DNA from: Flavihumibacter soli | GTDB lineage: Bacteria; Bacteroidota; Bacteroidia; Sphingobacteriales; Sphingobacteriaceae | NCBI RefSeq assembly: GCF_010692725.1 | Contig: NZ_JAAFZB010000092.1 | Location: 124,001 to 188,000, forward strand | DNA: 64,000 nt | Direction: 5' to 3' | Translations under genes and position numbers: made by a program | In this document: piece by piece, positions 1-8,884 of the stretch | Numbering within the stretch: the stretch's first letter is position 1 | Layout of the letters: each line of letters begins with the position of its first letter | The notes under the pieces: model-generated | What the model saw: the letters and a program-made list of their open reading frames with translations, nothing else | What the model was told of the DNA's origin: nothing | Database searches by the model: none

Positions 1-2
1 CT

Positions 3-833
<831 letters not shown>

Positions 834-856
834 AATAATATAAAACTTACTTTAGA

Positions 857-887
857 GGGGATAGCCGCAAAGCTGTCCCCTTTTTTT
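857..887 (+). terminator. Rho-independent terminator after gyrB
   Basis: GGGGATAGC pairs with GCTGTCCCC (one G-U pair) around a short loop and is followed by seven T residues. It lies between gyrB and the convergent gene ending at 909. The opposite strand has no comparable T-run, so it mainly serves gyrB. Confidence 0.85.
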
Positions 888-908
888 ATCCGGTTTCCAG
901 CAGACTCG

Positions 909-1811
909 CTAGATGCCATCAGGCTTGTATCGAAGATAGACCACCGCACTGATTTCCTTCGTCGACCGAATGATAAGCTGATGTTTTCTATTGCCGTCAA
1001 TGATCACAAGATCTGATGTATTTGGCGGAACAAGCCCGAGATTTTCGGCATAAAGGATGATTTCGTTAAGTTCCGAATTTTCATCAAGGCGGAACGTCTG
1101 TTTATAAGGTTTCTTAAAGATGCCTATTCTTTGCGCTAGCGGCCTGCGGTTGAGGTAGATGGAAACAGTGTCCAGGTCTTCTCTTAAATAATCTCGGATC
1201 TCGAATTTTATGACCGGGCTTCTTACATCTATTATTATAGGTTTTGCCAGCTCGGTATTCAGGAACTTCATATTAGTTAAGGTGTCAGCTGCAATTGCAT
1301 GCAATATTTCCGTCGGAATGGGCTCAATACCATTAGGATCGAGGGGATTATGTCTGCGGAGATAAACTTTACCCGGAACACAGGGAGTCTTGTTAGTCAG
1401 CGAGCCTTCCCAGGCACCCGTAAGATATTCCAAACTATCTTTCTGTGTAAATTCAAGGTCCATGAATTTGATGCAAAGCTTGCGGTTCTTGTCAGGCATC
1501 TTTTCCTTTACGATAACCAGCTCCGTAACTTTTCCGGCAGAGCGGTCCACGGTGCCGATAAAGTCCAGAACACCATCAAAGCGAATAGGATCTTCATTTC
1601 GGTAAATGTAGGCTGTGCCGGATATCCTGTCGGCGGTCTGGTCTTCTATATGCAGCGTATAACCGGAGTTATATGAACCTGGAGCCGTTATATAGCCCTG
1701 CCAGATTCCCTTATAGTGGATTTGCGCTTGCGCACAGATAGGCAACAAGCCTATCAGGAAAACAATTACTGCAGAAAATCCTGGACGTCTGCATTGGTCA
1801 TATACGGGCAT
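909..1811 (-). CDS. Secreted protein of unknown function, tandem paralogue of the next gene
   Basis: 300 residues. A signal peptide is visible (hydrophobic stretch about residues 13-27 ending ICAQAQ), so it is exported. The N-terminal half starts with GIWQGYI, resembling a lipocalin-like or beta-rich fold. The C-terminal ~100 residues hold a domain shared with the upstream neighbour: DYLRxDxDTVSxYLNR, AENLGxxPPNTSxL, IIDGNxxHxxxI and a final VYLRYKP. The gene starts 4 bases after its paralogue's stop, so the two are co-transcribed and arose by tandem duplication. I do not recognise a described function; the shared tail may be a binding or surface domain. The start codon is ATG, and the signal peptide right behind it supports it. 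Confidence 0.8.
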   Translation of the reverse strand: MPVYDQCRRPGFSAVIVFLIGLLPICAQAQIHYKGIWQGYITAPGSYNSGYTLHIEDQTADRISGTAYIYRNEDPIRFDGVLDFIGTVDRSAGKVTELVIVKEKMPDKNRKLCIKFMDLEFTQKDSLEYLTGAWEGSLTNKTPCVPGKVYLRRHNPLDPNGIEPIPTEILHAIAADTLTNMKFLNTELAKPIIIDVRSPVIKFEIRDYLREDLDTVSIYLNRRPLAQRIGIFKKPYKQTFRLDENSELNEIILYAENLGLVPPNTSDLVIIDGNRKHQLIIRSTKEISAVVYLRYKPDGI

Positions 1812-1815
1812 ACAT

Positions 1816-2712
1816 TTATTCGTTTTTCCTGGGTTTATATCTTAAGTACACCGCAGCAGTCTTCTGCTTATCAGATACGATCATTATTCGGTGTGTGTCA
1901 TTGCCGTCAATTATCAACAACTCGGAGGTATTCGGAGGTATCTCACCAAGATTTTCGGCAAAAAGCAGGATTTCGTGTGTTTCAAGCCGCGGATCAAGCG
2001 TGAAATTTATTACAGTGGCTCTTTTTGAGATCCAAAGGTTTTTAGCCATTATCTCCCGGTTCAGATAAACAGATACCGTGTCATTATCCTGTCTTAAGTA
2101 GTCGAGGAGCTGCAATTTCAGAGCTTTGTTATGTACCTGTATCTCGGTGACCTTCTTAGCTTCTGTATTGAGAAATGGACTGTTGAAATCGGGAGCGACG
2201 GCTTCAGCACTCACCACCGCTGCCGGCGCGGTTATGACCGAATCCCGGTGCTCATATAGAAACTGGTTTAGGCCGTCCACAGTTCGGGATAATATAACAC
2301 GACCGGGAATACAGTCTTCGTAAGGCCGGTCTTTACTTACGCCGTTCCAGTTACCTTCCAGGTATTCGTTGTTGCTATCCTTGCGGTAAGCTACATTGAT
2401 ATTTTTTATGCAAGCTACCCAGTTCCAGGGCACTCTATCCACCCGGATCCAATCACGGCTTTCACTAAGCCTGATAGTGTCGTTATCGATATACCCTGAT
2501 AAGCCGATCCGGATCTCCACGGAATCCTTCATGTAGGCGTAGGAATCGCCCCAGATACTTTTCTTCTGAGTCAGCTCCAGTTCGAAGTCATACAACTGAC
2601 TGTAACCACCCGGAAGCTGGGTGATCTTTCCATACCATTTGCCGCTTATGTCCTGTGAGTAAGCGGTCGAAACAAAAGAACATGAAATCAGTAGGTATAA
2701 AAGCGTTTTCAT
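1816..2712 (-). CDS. Secreted protein of unknown function, paralogue of the downstream gene
   Basis: 298 residues with a signal peptide (MKTLLYLLISCSFVSTAYSQ), then GKWYGKITQLPGG, matching the GIWQGYITAPG start of the adjacent paralogue. The central part has two cysteines near WVACIKN and YEDCIPG that are also spaced in the neighbour (KLCIKF, TPCVPG) and could form a disulfide in the periplasm. The C-terminal domain carries LRQDNDTVSVYLNRE, FAENLGEIPPNTSEL, LIIDGNDTHRI and YLRYKP. It lies 52 bases downstream of the retropepsin-like gene, so it may belong to the same leftward transcript as mdh. No enzyme motif is seen, and the function is unknown. Confidence 0.8.
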   Translation of the reverse strand: MKTLLYLLISCSFVSTAYSQDISGKWYGKITQLPGGYSQLYDFELELTQKKSIWGDSYAYMKDSVEIRIGLSGYIDNDTIRLSESRDWIRVDRVPWNWVACIKNINVAYRKDSNNEYLEGNWNGVSKDRPYEDCIPGRVILSRTVDGLNQFLYEHRDSVITAPAAVVSAEAVAPDFNSPFLNTEAKKVTEIQVHNKALKLQLLDYLRQDNDTVSVYLNREIMAKNLWISKRATVINFTLDPRLETHEILLFAENLGEIPPNTSELLIIDGNDTHRIMIVSDKQKTAAVYLRYKPRKNE

Positions 2713-2764
2713 ATCAGGTGATTATATAATCAAGTTACTGATTTATAACCGCTTTATGAATAGC

Positions 2765-3196
2765 CTAAAAGAGTCTCAATGTAAGTTGTAAGTTACCATA
2801 GTCGATAACGGCATTGTACTGCTGTAAAATGTCTCCCCCGAGAACGCCGATAACAGGTGGCAACTGAAGATTTTCATACGCAACACTTATCGACGACAAG
2901 TCCAGAACGGCAGCCTCAAAATCTTTCAGTTTCAGCTTGCCGATGTGAAGTGAGGGAAGATTAAGAATAAAACTTTCCATGGAGTTTGTGCCCAGTCCGG
3001 TCGATAGTTTGTCAGAACTAAGGAGGTCTCCAGCAGTTATATGGTTTTCCACTGTCGTCTTATCCAATACTGTTTTGGAAGCACCAGTATCGAGTACGAC
3101 GTTGAAGGGTTTACTGAAAACAACAACTTCCACCAGTAGGTGGAAGCCGTCGTTTTGTAAGTTTATAAGTTGTAATGGAACTTTGGTAGTTCTCAT
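2765..3196 (-). CDS. Retropepsin-like aspartic protease
   Basis: 143 residues, the length of a single-domain retroviral-type (A2-like) protease. The catalytic motif is VLDTGASKTVLD at about residues 33-45, and a second hallmark, GVLGGDILQQYNAVIDY, lies near the C-terminus, as in the Asp_protease_2 group. With one DTG motif the active enzyme would be a homodimer. There is no signal peptide or membrane segment, so it is probably cytoplasmic. The gene starts 17 bases after mdh, suggesting co-transcription, though nothing links the two functions. Its substrate cannot be told from sequence. The family call is strong; activity is inferred. Confidence 0.85.
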   Translation of the reverse strand: MRTTKVPLQLINLQNDGFHLLVEVVVFSKPFNVVLDTGASKTVLDKTTVENHITAGDLLSSDKLSTGLGTNSMESFILNLPSLHIGKLKLKDFEAAVLDLSSISVAYENLQLPPVIGVLGGDILQQYNAVIDYGNLQLTLRLF

Positions 3197-3213
3197 AGAG
3201 CTGGGTGGATTAA

Positions 3214-4152
3214 TTATACCAGGCTCATGTCGTGAAGAACCTGATTCATATTACGAACTGCATCTGCGCTTTTATTAAATTCAGCCTGCTCTGCGTCCGT
3301 TAATTTGAAGTCGATGATCTTTTCCCAGCCGTTCTTTCCTAGGATAACAGGTACAACCAATGATACATCCTTCTGGCCGTATTCGCCTTCAAGGGCAACG
3401 CCGCAGGAGATCAGTTTCTTCTGATCGCGAACAATGCTTTCCACCATAAATGCCGTACCTGCACCCGGTGCATACCAGGCAGAAGTTCCGATAAGTTTAG
3501 TAAGGGTTGCACCACCAACCATAGTAGCCGAAACCACTTTGTCCTGCTGCTCTTTGCTCAGCAGCTGCGTAACAGGAATGCTGTTCCAGGTAGCATGATT
3601 GATCAGAGGTATCATGGTAGTGTCGCCGTGACCACCGATAACCACAGCGTTCAGGTCAGCCGGTGAACAGCCAAGTTCCTGGCTTAAATAATATTTAAAG
3701 CGTGAGGAATCAAGAGCTCCGCCCATACCAATCACCTTATTCTTTGGAAGCCCTGATGACTTAAGAGTTAAGTAATTCATGGTATCCATCGGGTTGGATA
3801 CAACTATGATGATCGTATTCGGAGAATATTTAAGGATATTATCTGTCACACTCTTAACAATACCAGCGTTGGTTCCGATCAGTTCTTCACGCGTCATACC
3901 TGGTTTACGCGGTAAACCGGATGTAATGACCACTACTTCCGAATCAGCCGTCGCAGCGTAATCATTGGTTACACCCTTAACCCGTGTGTCGAATTCCAGC
4001 AAAGCTGCGGTTTGCATCATATCAATAGCTTTACCTTCGGCAAAACCTTCCTTGATATCCAATAAAATAAGCTCTTCAGCTAATTCTTTCCTGGCGATAT
4101 TATCTGCACAGGTTGCACCTACAGCTCCGGCGCCAACAACGGTGATTTTCAT
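3214..4152 (-). CDS. mdh: Malate dehydrogenase
   Basis: 312 residues, the normal length for the LDH-like malate dehydrogenase class. It oxidises malate to oxaloacetate with NAD+ in the TCA cycle. The Rossmann motif GAGAVGAT sits at residues 7-14, followed by the acidic LLDIKEG that usually selects NAD over NADP. The substrate-binding loop PRKPGMTREEL carries the conserved arginines, SNPMD follows, and the catalytic His175 lies in IGGHGDT. The ATG start gives the Rossmann fold immediately. It heads a leftward group with the retropepsin-like gene 17 bases downstream. No clear promoter was found in the 246 bases upstream. Confidence 0.97.
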   Translation of the reverse strand: MKITVVGAGAVGATCADNIARKELAEELILLDIKEGFAEGKAIDMMQTAALLEFDTRVKGVTNDYAATADSEVVVITSGLPRKPGMTREELIGTNAGIVKSVTDNILKYSPNTIIIVVSNPMDTMNYLTLKSSGLPKNKVIGMGGALDSSRFKYYLSQELGCSPADLNAVVIGGHGDTTMIPLINHATWNSIPVTQLLSKEQQDKVVSATMVGGATLTKLIGTSAWYAPGAGTAFMVESIVRDQKKLISCGVALEGEYGQKDVSLVVPVILGKNGWEKIIDFKLTDAEQAEFNKSADAVRNMNQVLHDMSLV

Positions 4153-4398
4153 ATTATTTGAGTTTTACGTGATGTTAAAAAAGCCGGTATACAAATACTG
4201 ATCAAGTATTTTTTATTCAGCAACAGGCCTTTTGGGTTTGTGTTATAAATTAGCCGAAGATAGAATATCTGTTGCAGTATCGGAAAGATTTTTCACTAAT
4301 TGTATTCCCGGGTTTCTGCCTTAGGGGTGCAGCAATGGCTTTTTTGAAAGATCAAATTTGACAGGATAATTCAAAGCTGATTTTCTTGCTAATGGTAT

Positions 4399-5154
4399 TT
4401 ATCTGGTCAGTACAAATTGGACAGCTAGACTTACCGCGTGATCAAATGGACGGCCATAAAATATTCCCGGCTTCCACTTAGGCATCTTTTTTAAAGCATT
4501 GATCGCTGCTTCGTCGCATTCTTTGCTTAGTCCTGATGAAATGATAAAATCTCTCGGAGTACCTTCCCTGCCTATTGTAAACTGAACAACCACTTCGCCT
4601 TCCAGGTTATCTTTCAGGGCTTTGTCGGGGTACACCAGATTAGCTTTTAAAAATTTGCCGAGTTTGTTATATCCTCCCGGGAATTCAGGAGATATCGGGC
4701 CGAAACTACAATAATATGTGAAGCATTCAGTAGATAGTTTAATATTCAAATCTGCCTTTTTTTCTTGCGGAGTACCTTCGATCGTAGTAATTATCCGGGA
4801 TTCTGCACTCTCGATTTGTGACGGAATGACAATTCTCAGAAACCTGCTTCCCTTATTCGGTATTTTTTTAGAGAAATGAGGAGATTCAATAAAAAGGGTA
4901 TCTATTTTCCGGACATTCTTCAAATGAAATCTGCCTAAGGAATCTGTCTGCGTATACACCCCATAGAATCGTAAGATTGTTGAGACACTAACATTGACCG
5001 CCGGCTTATTATTACTATAGATCACAACACCGGAAACATTCATAGTATCTGTTAAGGTGATTGTACAAATAGAATCTTTAATGGGATTCTTTGAGTTTTG
5101 AGCAAAGCAAGTAGTGGATACGAATATCAGGAGTAACGGTATATATAATTTCAT
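4399..5154 (-). CDS. Secreted protein with carboxypeptidase-like regulatory domain and TonB C-terminal domain
   Basis: 251 residues. Signal peptide MKLYIPLLLIFVSTTCFA, then a carboxypeptidase-regulatory-like beta-sandwich (about residues 35-115, with VSGVVIYSNNKPAVNVSVS and TDSLGRFHLKNV). The C-terminal ~90 residues are a TonB_C-type domain: FPGGYNKLGKFLKANLVYP, EGEVVVQFTIGREGTP and LKKMPKWKPG. In Bacteroidota many such proteins are not true TonB energy transducers, because they lack the N-terminal membrane anchor and proline-rich linker; that holds here. It is therefore probably a periplasmic or surface protein rather than part of a TonB-ExbBD complex. It stands alone, with no obvious partner gene. 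Confidence 0.85.
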   Translation of the reverse strand: MKLYIPLLLIFVSTTCFAQNSKNPIKDSICTITLTDTMNVSGVVIYSNNKPAVNVSVSTILRFYGVYTQTDSLGRFHLKNVRKIDTLFIESPHFSKKIPNKGSRFLRIVIPSQIESAESRIITTIEGTPQEKKADLNIKLSTECFTYYCSFGPISPEFPGGYNKLGKFLKANLVYPDKALKDNLEGEVVVQFTIGREGTPRDFIISSGLSKECDEAAINALKKMPKWKPGIFYGRPFDHAVSLAVQFVLTR

Positions 5155-5227
5155 TGTGCGATTTTCAGCTTAGATGCAATTTTCTTCTGAATTGCATAAT
5201 GCGTATTATTCTGAATATTCATTTAAA

Positions 5228-5683
5228 CTAAAGGCTCAGAGATTTCTTCATACACACACTGTTCTCCACACCGCTGTACTGCCCGTAGTTTTCAATTACC
5301 TGGTAATCCATTTTCTGATAAAGATTAATCGCCTCGGCCTGTCGTTTTCCCGTTTCAAGGATACAGTTGTCAAATTTTAACTCCCGGGCCCATTGCTCAA
5401 GCTCTGCAAGGATCAATGAGGCGATACCCTTCTGTCGATTATCAGGATGCACATACATTCTTTTTACCTCGGCAGTATTACTTGTAAATGTCTTGATCGC
5501 ACCACAGCCTGCTGCTTTGCGGTTATCGTAGGCAACAACGACATGATGGATCTTGTCCAGTTTGTTGTACTGTGCATAAAAAGAATGTTCCTCGCCATCC
5601 ATTTTAGAAAGGTAAGTATCCAGCAGGGCAACCAGTGTGCGGAAGTCGGGATTGTCGGAGTCTGTTCTTAGCAACTTGATCAT
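5228..5683 (-). CDS. GNAT-family N-acetyltransferase
   Basis: 151 residues from the ATG at 5683; a TTG two codons earlier is the other option. The GNAT core is evident: beta-strand AAGCGAIKTF, then motif A VKRMYVHPDNRQKGIASLIL, whose RQKGIA forms the acetyl-CoA pyrophosphate loop, and the motif B region NLYQKMDYQVI near the end. It transfers an acetyl group from acetyl-CoA to an amine in the cytoplasm. The acceptor, small molecule or protein, cannot be predicted. The gene is separate from its neighbours. Confidence 0.9.
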   Translation of the reverse strand: MIKLLRTDSDNPDFRTLVALLDTYLSKMDGEEHSFYAQYNKLDKIHHVVVAYDNRKAAGCGAIKTFTSNTAEVKRMYVHPDNRQKGIASLILAELEQWARELKFDNCILETGKRQAEAINLYQKMDYQVIENYGQYSGVENSVCMKKSLSL

Positions 5684-5729
5684 TCGCAAAAATAAACTTT
5701 GGAAGCAGATACTCCCGGGCCGGGAAAGA

Positions 5730-6992
5730 TTAGTTCCGCAATTTTTGTTTAACGATTTTTATTCCTTCGTCCAGGATAAGGTCACCGGTGGAATTCGAGT
5801 TTAAATTGACCGGGTAGGAGGGGGAATACGCCTCTCTCAGTTCACCAGTTACTTCATAGAGCTGTTCGGTAGGGAAGCTATATGGAATTTTCGACACACT
5901 TGTTTCGAAACCACTGATAGCACCGTTGAGGGCAGCCATTTTGGTTCCAACCACGAGGGCGCCGGCAGCCGCTTTAAAACCAATGGCTATCCCTTCCCCC
6001 ATGCTGCCTGTCCAATGGTTTACCAGCACGACAATTGGTTTACTATAAGTGAATGGTCCTCTGGGAGATACGATCTCGAACCAGCTCCGCTTAATCCCAT
6101 ATTCTCTCTCCTCGTTAGGCAGGACGTGTTTTTGATAGGGCATTTCTTTTTCGATAAACCTGCTCATGATACCCCTGGCTACAGTTGAATTGCCGCCACC
6201 CGGAGTTTCCCGTAAGTCAATTATCATGGCGTCCGTATTTTTCAGCTGTTGCAGGGCACTGTCAAAAAGTCGAATTACTCCGGTTTCACCTAAAGAATTG
6301 TTAAATCTTATATATCCGATATTCTGATCCAGGTGTCTGCTCTCGAGAAGGGTATTGTATCGATGTATGTCTGCCAGATTACCGTTCGGTTTATCGAGAT
6401 TAACAGTCGTTAACTTACCATTTTGTTTGAAGGTGATCAGTCTGGGTACTAAATAAGTTCCGGCTAGTAGCTGCCTCAGGGCGTAATTCCTGACTTCCGT
6501 ATCAATCTTTTTAATACATTTCCCAATCCGCCTGTTTACAGCTTCGCTAACCGAAACCCCATTGATAGCACTGATCTCCATTCCCGGCTTGATACCTGCG
6601 CGGTCAGCGGAAAAACCCCTTCTTACCTCGGTGACATAGGCTTTATCGCTAAGCCACTCAGCCCATAGGTCCGAACCCGAAGGGACCAGCCTGGTAGACG
6701 ATTGCAGATTGGTATTTAATGAAAAGTGATTGTCATACAATTCTTCTATAGCCTTTTCCAGAACCATGATTAATTCACTTTTCGTCTTCGCGCTTTCAGC
6801 CAGCGGCAGATATACTTCCTTCACCTTATCCCAGTCCGTATGTTTCTTATCGAAATAGGCATAGTTTTCTTTAACAGTCGTCCAGAATTCTAAGAAGTCC
6901 TTGCCATAAGGTCTGTCTTGTTTGAAGGAAATTGAAAGCAGCAGAACTAAAGCCACTGAGATGTATACTAACGCTTTCGCCGGTTTAATCAT
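5730..6992 (-). CDS. S41-family C-terminal processing peptidase-like protein
   Basis: 420 residues. An N-terminal hydrophobic segment (about residues 7-23) acts as signal peptide or anchor. A helical domain with YDNHFSLN follows, then a PDZ-like region (about 100-150, GFSADRAGIKPGMEISAINGV) and the S41 core with IGYIRFNNS and MIIDLRETPGGGNS. The presumed catalytic serine is Ser330 in HWTGSMGEGIAIG. It is likely a periplasmic serine protease acting on extended or C-terminal peptides. A canonical downstream Lys of the Ser-Lys dyad can be sought around GTKMAALNG. It is shorter than CtpA/Prc and closer to the Bacteroidota tricorn-like S41 group. Its substrate is unknown. Confidence 0.88.
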   Translation of the reverse strand: MIKPAKALVYISVALVLLLSISFKQDRPYGKDFLEFWTTVKENYAYFDKKHTDWDKVKEVYLPLAESAKTKSELIMVLEKAIEELYDNHFSLNTNLQSSTRLVPSGSDLWAEWLSDKAYVTEVRRGFSADRAGIKPGMEISAINGVSVSEAVNRRIGKCIKKIDTEVRNYALRQLLAGTYLVPRLITFKQNGKLTTVNLDKPNGNLADIHRYNTLLESRHLDQNIGYIRFNNSLGETGVIRLFDSALQQLKNTDAMIIDLRETPGGGNSTVARGIMSRFIEKEMPYQKHVLPNEEREYGIKRSWFEIVSPRGPFTYSKPIVVLVNHWTGSMGEGIAIGFKAAAGALVVGTKMAALNGAISGFETSVSKIPYSFPTEQLYEVTGELREAYSPSYPVNLNSNSTGDLILDEGIKIVKQKLRN

Positions 6993-7116
6993 ACCCGTTA
7001 TAAAATTCTAAATTATAAAATAAGATCCATGAACCATCCCGGCAGTTCAATACTTTAAGAATTATGATTAATTATCATTTTTTAAAATTTTATTAATGAG
7101 TTTCGATAATAAATTA

Positions 7117-7124
7117 TACATTTG
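7117..7124 (+). promoter_or_regulatory. Candidate -7 element (TACATTTG)
   Basis: TACATTTG fits the Bacteroidota -7 consensus TAnnTTTG and lies 20 bases before the ATG of the DUF2975 gene. A matching -33 TTG is not obvious upstream, so this is tentative. Confidence 0.4.
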
Positions 7125-7144
7125 AAATGTAATCATATAGATAA

Positions 7145-7669
7145 ATGAAAACTGTTAAAGTCGTAGCGCGGATACTGTATATAATCAGTTTGTTTGCCGC
7201 CTTATTCTACATCTTCACGGCTGTCTATGCGGCCTTTGTTATGGTGCTTCATAATTTAAGCGGGACTGCATTGTTCAATGAATTAGAGTCCGGTCAGTTT
7301 ACAATAGATTATCCTTTTACGGATACGCCCTTCCTGATAGGGAGTAATACATCTTTATACCTGGTGATGCTGGTCGTGATCTTTGGAGGATACGGCTTGT
7401 TTGCTGTACTCCTTGGCCGGGTCCTTAGTGTCTTTAAGCAGGATAAGTTGTTTACCCCTACAGCCGTCAGACGCTTACAGTACTTTTATCTTGCAAATTT
7501 TCTTATACCGCCGGCTATCCTGCTGGTTAACCTGTTTTTCACAAGGGATGTGCAGGACCTTGTTATTATTTCAATTCTCCACGCTATCATTGCTGTGTTT
7601 GCCTGGTTTATGGCCGCAATTTTTAAACAGGGCTTAATGCTTCAGGAAGAACAGGATCATACGCTTTAA
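7145..7669 (+). CDS. DUF2975-type membrane protein
   Basis: 174 residues with four hydrophobic helices (about residues 10-33, 72-97, 112-132 and 139-160) and no catalytic motif. The layout matches the DUF2975 family, small membrane proteins that typically sit directly before a small XRE/Cro-type regulator. That arrangement is present: the HTH gene starts 2 bases after this stop. The pair probably works as a membrane-linked regulatory unit, but the signal it senses is not known. A TACATTTG promoter-like element lies just upstream. The family call is by overall pattern; no biochemical role is claimed. Confidence 0.75.
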   Translation: MKTVKVVARILYIISLFAALFYIFTAVYAAFVMVLHNLSGTALFNELESGQFTIDYPFTDTPFLIGSNTSLYLVMLVVIFGGYGLFAVLLGRVLSVFKQDKLFTPTAVRRLQYFYLANFLIPPAILLVNLFFTRDVQDLVIISILHAIIAVFAWFMAAIFKQGLMLQEEQDHTL

Positions 7670-7671
7670 CT

Positions 7672-7878
7672 ATGCCAATCATAATCAATTTAGATGTAAT
7701 GCTTGCTAAGCGGAAGATGAAGTCAAACGAGCTGGCAGAGCGCATCGGTTTGACAACCGTGAATTTATCGCTGTTGAAGACAGGGAAGATAAAGGCCATT
7801 CGTTTATCCAGTCTGGAAGCTATTTGCAAAGTTCTCGAGTGCCAGCCGGGTGACATACTCGAATTCAGGGAAGACTAA
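7672..7878 (+). CDS. Small XRE/Cro-type transcriptional regulator
   Basis: 68 residues, essentially a lone helix-turn-helix domain: MLAKRKMKSNELAERIGLTTVNLSLLKTGKIKAIRLSSLEAICKVLECQPGDIL in outline, with the recognition helix around residues 24-38. This is the HTH_26/YozG-like type that usually follows a DUF2975 gene. It probably binds DNA as a dimer and may control its own operon and perhaps the ABC genes that start 86 bases downstream. No clear operator was seen. Translational coupling with the membrane protein (2-base gap) supports joint action. Confidence 0.88.
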   Translation: MPIIINLDVMLAKRKMKSNELAERIGLTTVNLSLLKTGKIKAIRLSSLEAICKVLECQPGDILEFRED

Positions 7879-7963
7879 ATCAGAAACATATCTCAATAAG
7901 ATAACAACTGCCAGGCAGTTGAGGGCCACGCCTTTGCCTGTTCTGGACAACCAAAAAACCTAA

Positions 7964-8884
7964 ATGATCTCAGATTCAAAACCGATCCCTATGCATTCAC
8001 TAGAAATAAAAAATCTCTGCAAGACCTATCCGAATGGTGTAAAGGCTATCAACAATATTAGCCTGAGCATCAGCAATGGCATGTTCGGACTGCTTGGCCC
8101 CAACGGGGCCGGCAAATCATCATTGATGCGCACAATTGCTGCTTTACAAACGCCTGATTCCGGAACAATAGAATTTGACGGCAAGGACATAATCGGCGAC
8201 CCTGGTTTTATCCGAAAGCAGTTAGGCTACCTTCCCCAGGAATTCGGGGTTTACCCGAAGGTATCTGCTTATCGCTTGCTCGATCATCTGGCAGTGTTGA
8301 AAGGTATCATGGACAGCAGGCAGCGTAAGGAGCAGATATTAAGCCTTCTGGAGCAAACCAATCTTCTAAGCCATGCCGGCAAGGCGGTCGAAGCATTCTC
8401 CGGGGGGATGCGCCAGCGCTTCGGTATTGCGCAGGCCTTGCTGGGAGATCCCCGCCTGATCATCGTGGATGAGCCGACAGCCGGACTTGACCCTGAAGAA
8501 CGTAACCGGTTCAATAATTTGCTGAGCGAGATCGGCGAACAGCGCATTGTTATTCTTTCGACACATATCGTCGAAGATGTCAAGGATCTCTGCTCTGACA
8601 TGGCGGTAATCGCCAACGGCTCAGTTGTGGTGCAGGGGCACCCTTCATCGCTCGTCAGAAGCCTGCAGGGCAAGATCTGGTCAAGAAGCATCAAACGGGA
8701 GGAACTTGAAAGGATCAGCACCACGATGACGCTTATCTCTTCGCGGCTGAATGCCGGCCAACTGCACATTCATGTTTATTCTGACAACCAGCCGGGAGAT
8801 GGCTTCATGCAAATCAGCCCGGATCTTGAAGATGTCTATTTCCATACTCTTTTTTCAGCCAACTATGAAAACAGCATCGCCTAG
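7964..8884 (+). CDS. ABC transporter ATP-binding protein
   Basis: 306 residues. All ABC ATPase motifs are present: Walker A GPNGAGKSS, Q-loop region YLPQEFGVY, signature FSGGMRQRFG, Walker B LIIVDEPTAGLD and the H-loop in ILSTHIVED. The ~80-residue tail after the core is typical of exporters of the CcmA/drug type. It energises the permease encoded immediately downstream, whose proposed ATG (8865) overlaps this gene by 20 bases. The longest start is at 7964; an ATG at 7991 (MHSLEIKNL) fits the family start equally well. The substrate is not predictable. A peptide or membrane-protein role is suggested only by the peptidase fused to the partner permease. Confidence 0.95.
   Translation: MISDSKPIPMHSLEIKNLCKTYPNGVKAINNISLSISNGMFGLLGPNGAGKSSLMRTIAALQTPDSGTIEFDGKDIIGDPGFIRKQLGYLPQEFGVYPKVSAYRLLDHLAVLKGIMDSRQRKEQILSLLEQTNLLSHAGKAVEAFSGGMRQRFGIAQALLGDPRLIIVDEPTAGLDPEERNRFNNLLSEIGEQRIVILSTHIVEDVKDLCSDMAVIANGSVVVQGHPSSLVRSLQGKIWSRSIKREELERISTTMTLISSRLNAGQLHIHVYSDNQPGDGFMQISPDLEDVYFHTLFSANYENSIA

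Noticed and set aside
7900-7945. Hairpin AACTGCC-A-GGCAGTT after the XRE gene as a terminator
   Set aside because: Seven-base arms with a one-base spacer and no T-run; it does not separate the XRE and ABC genes convincingly.
8751-8864. N-terminal extension of the permease/peptidase frame
   Set aside because: It would overlap the ABC ATPase by more than 130 bases; the ATG at 8865 gives a typical 20-base overlap and a family-like start.
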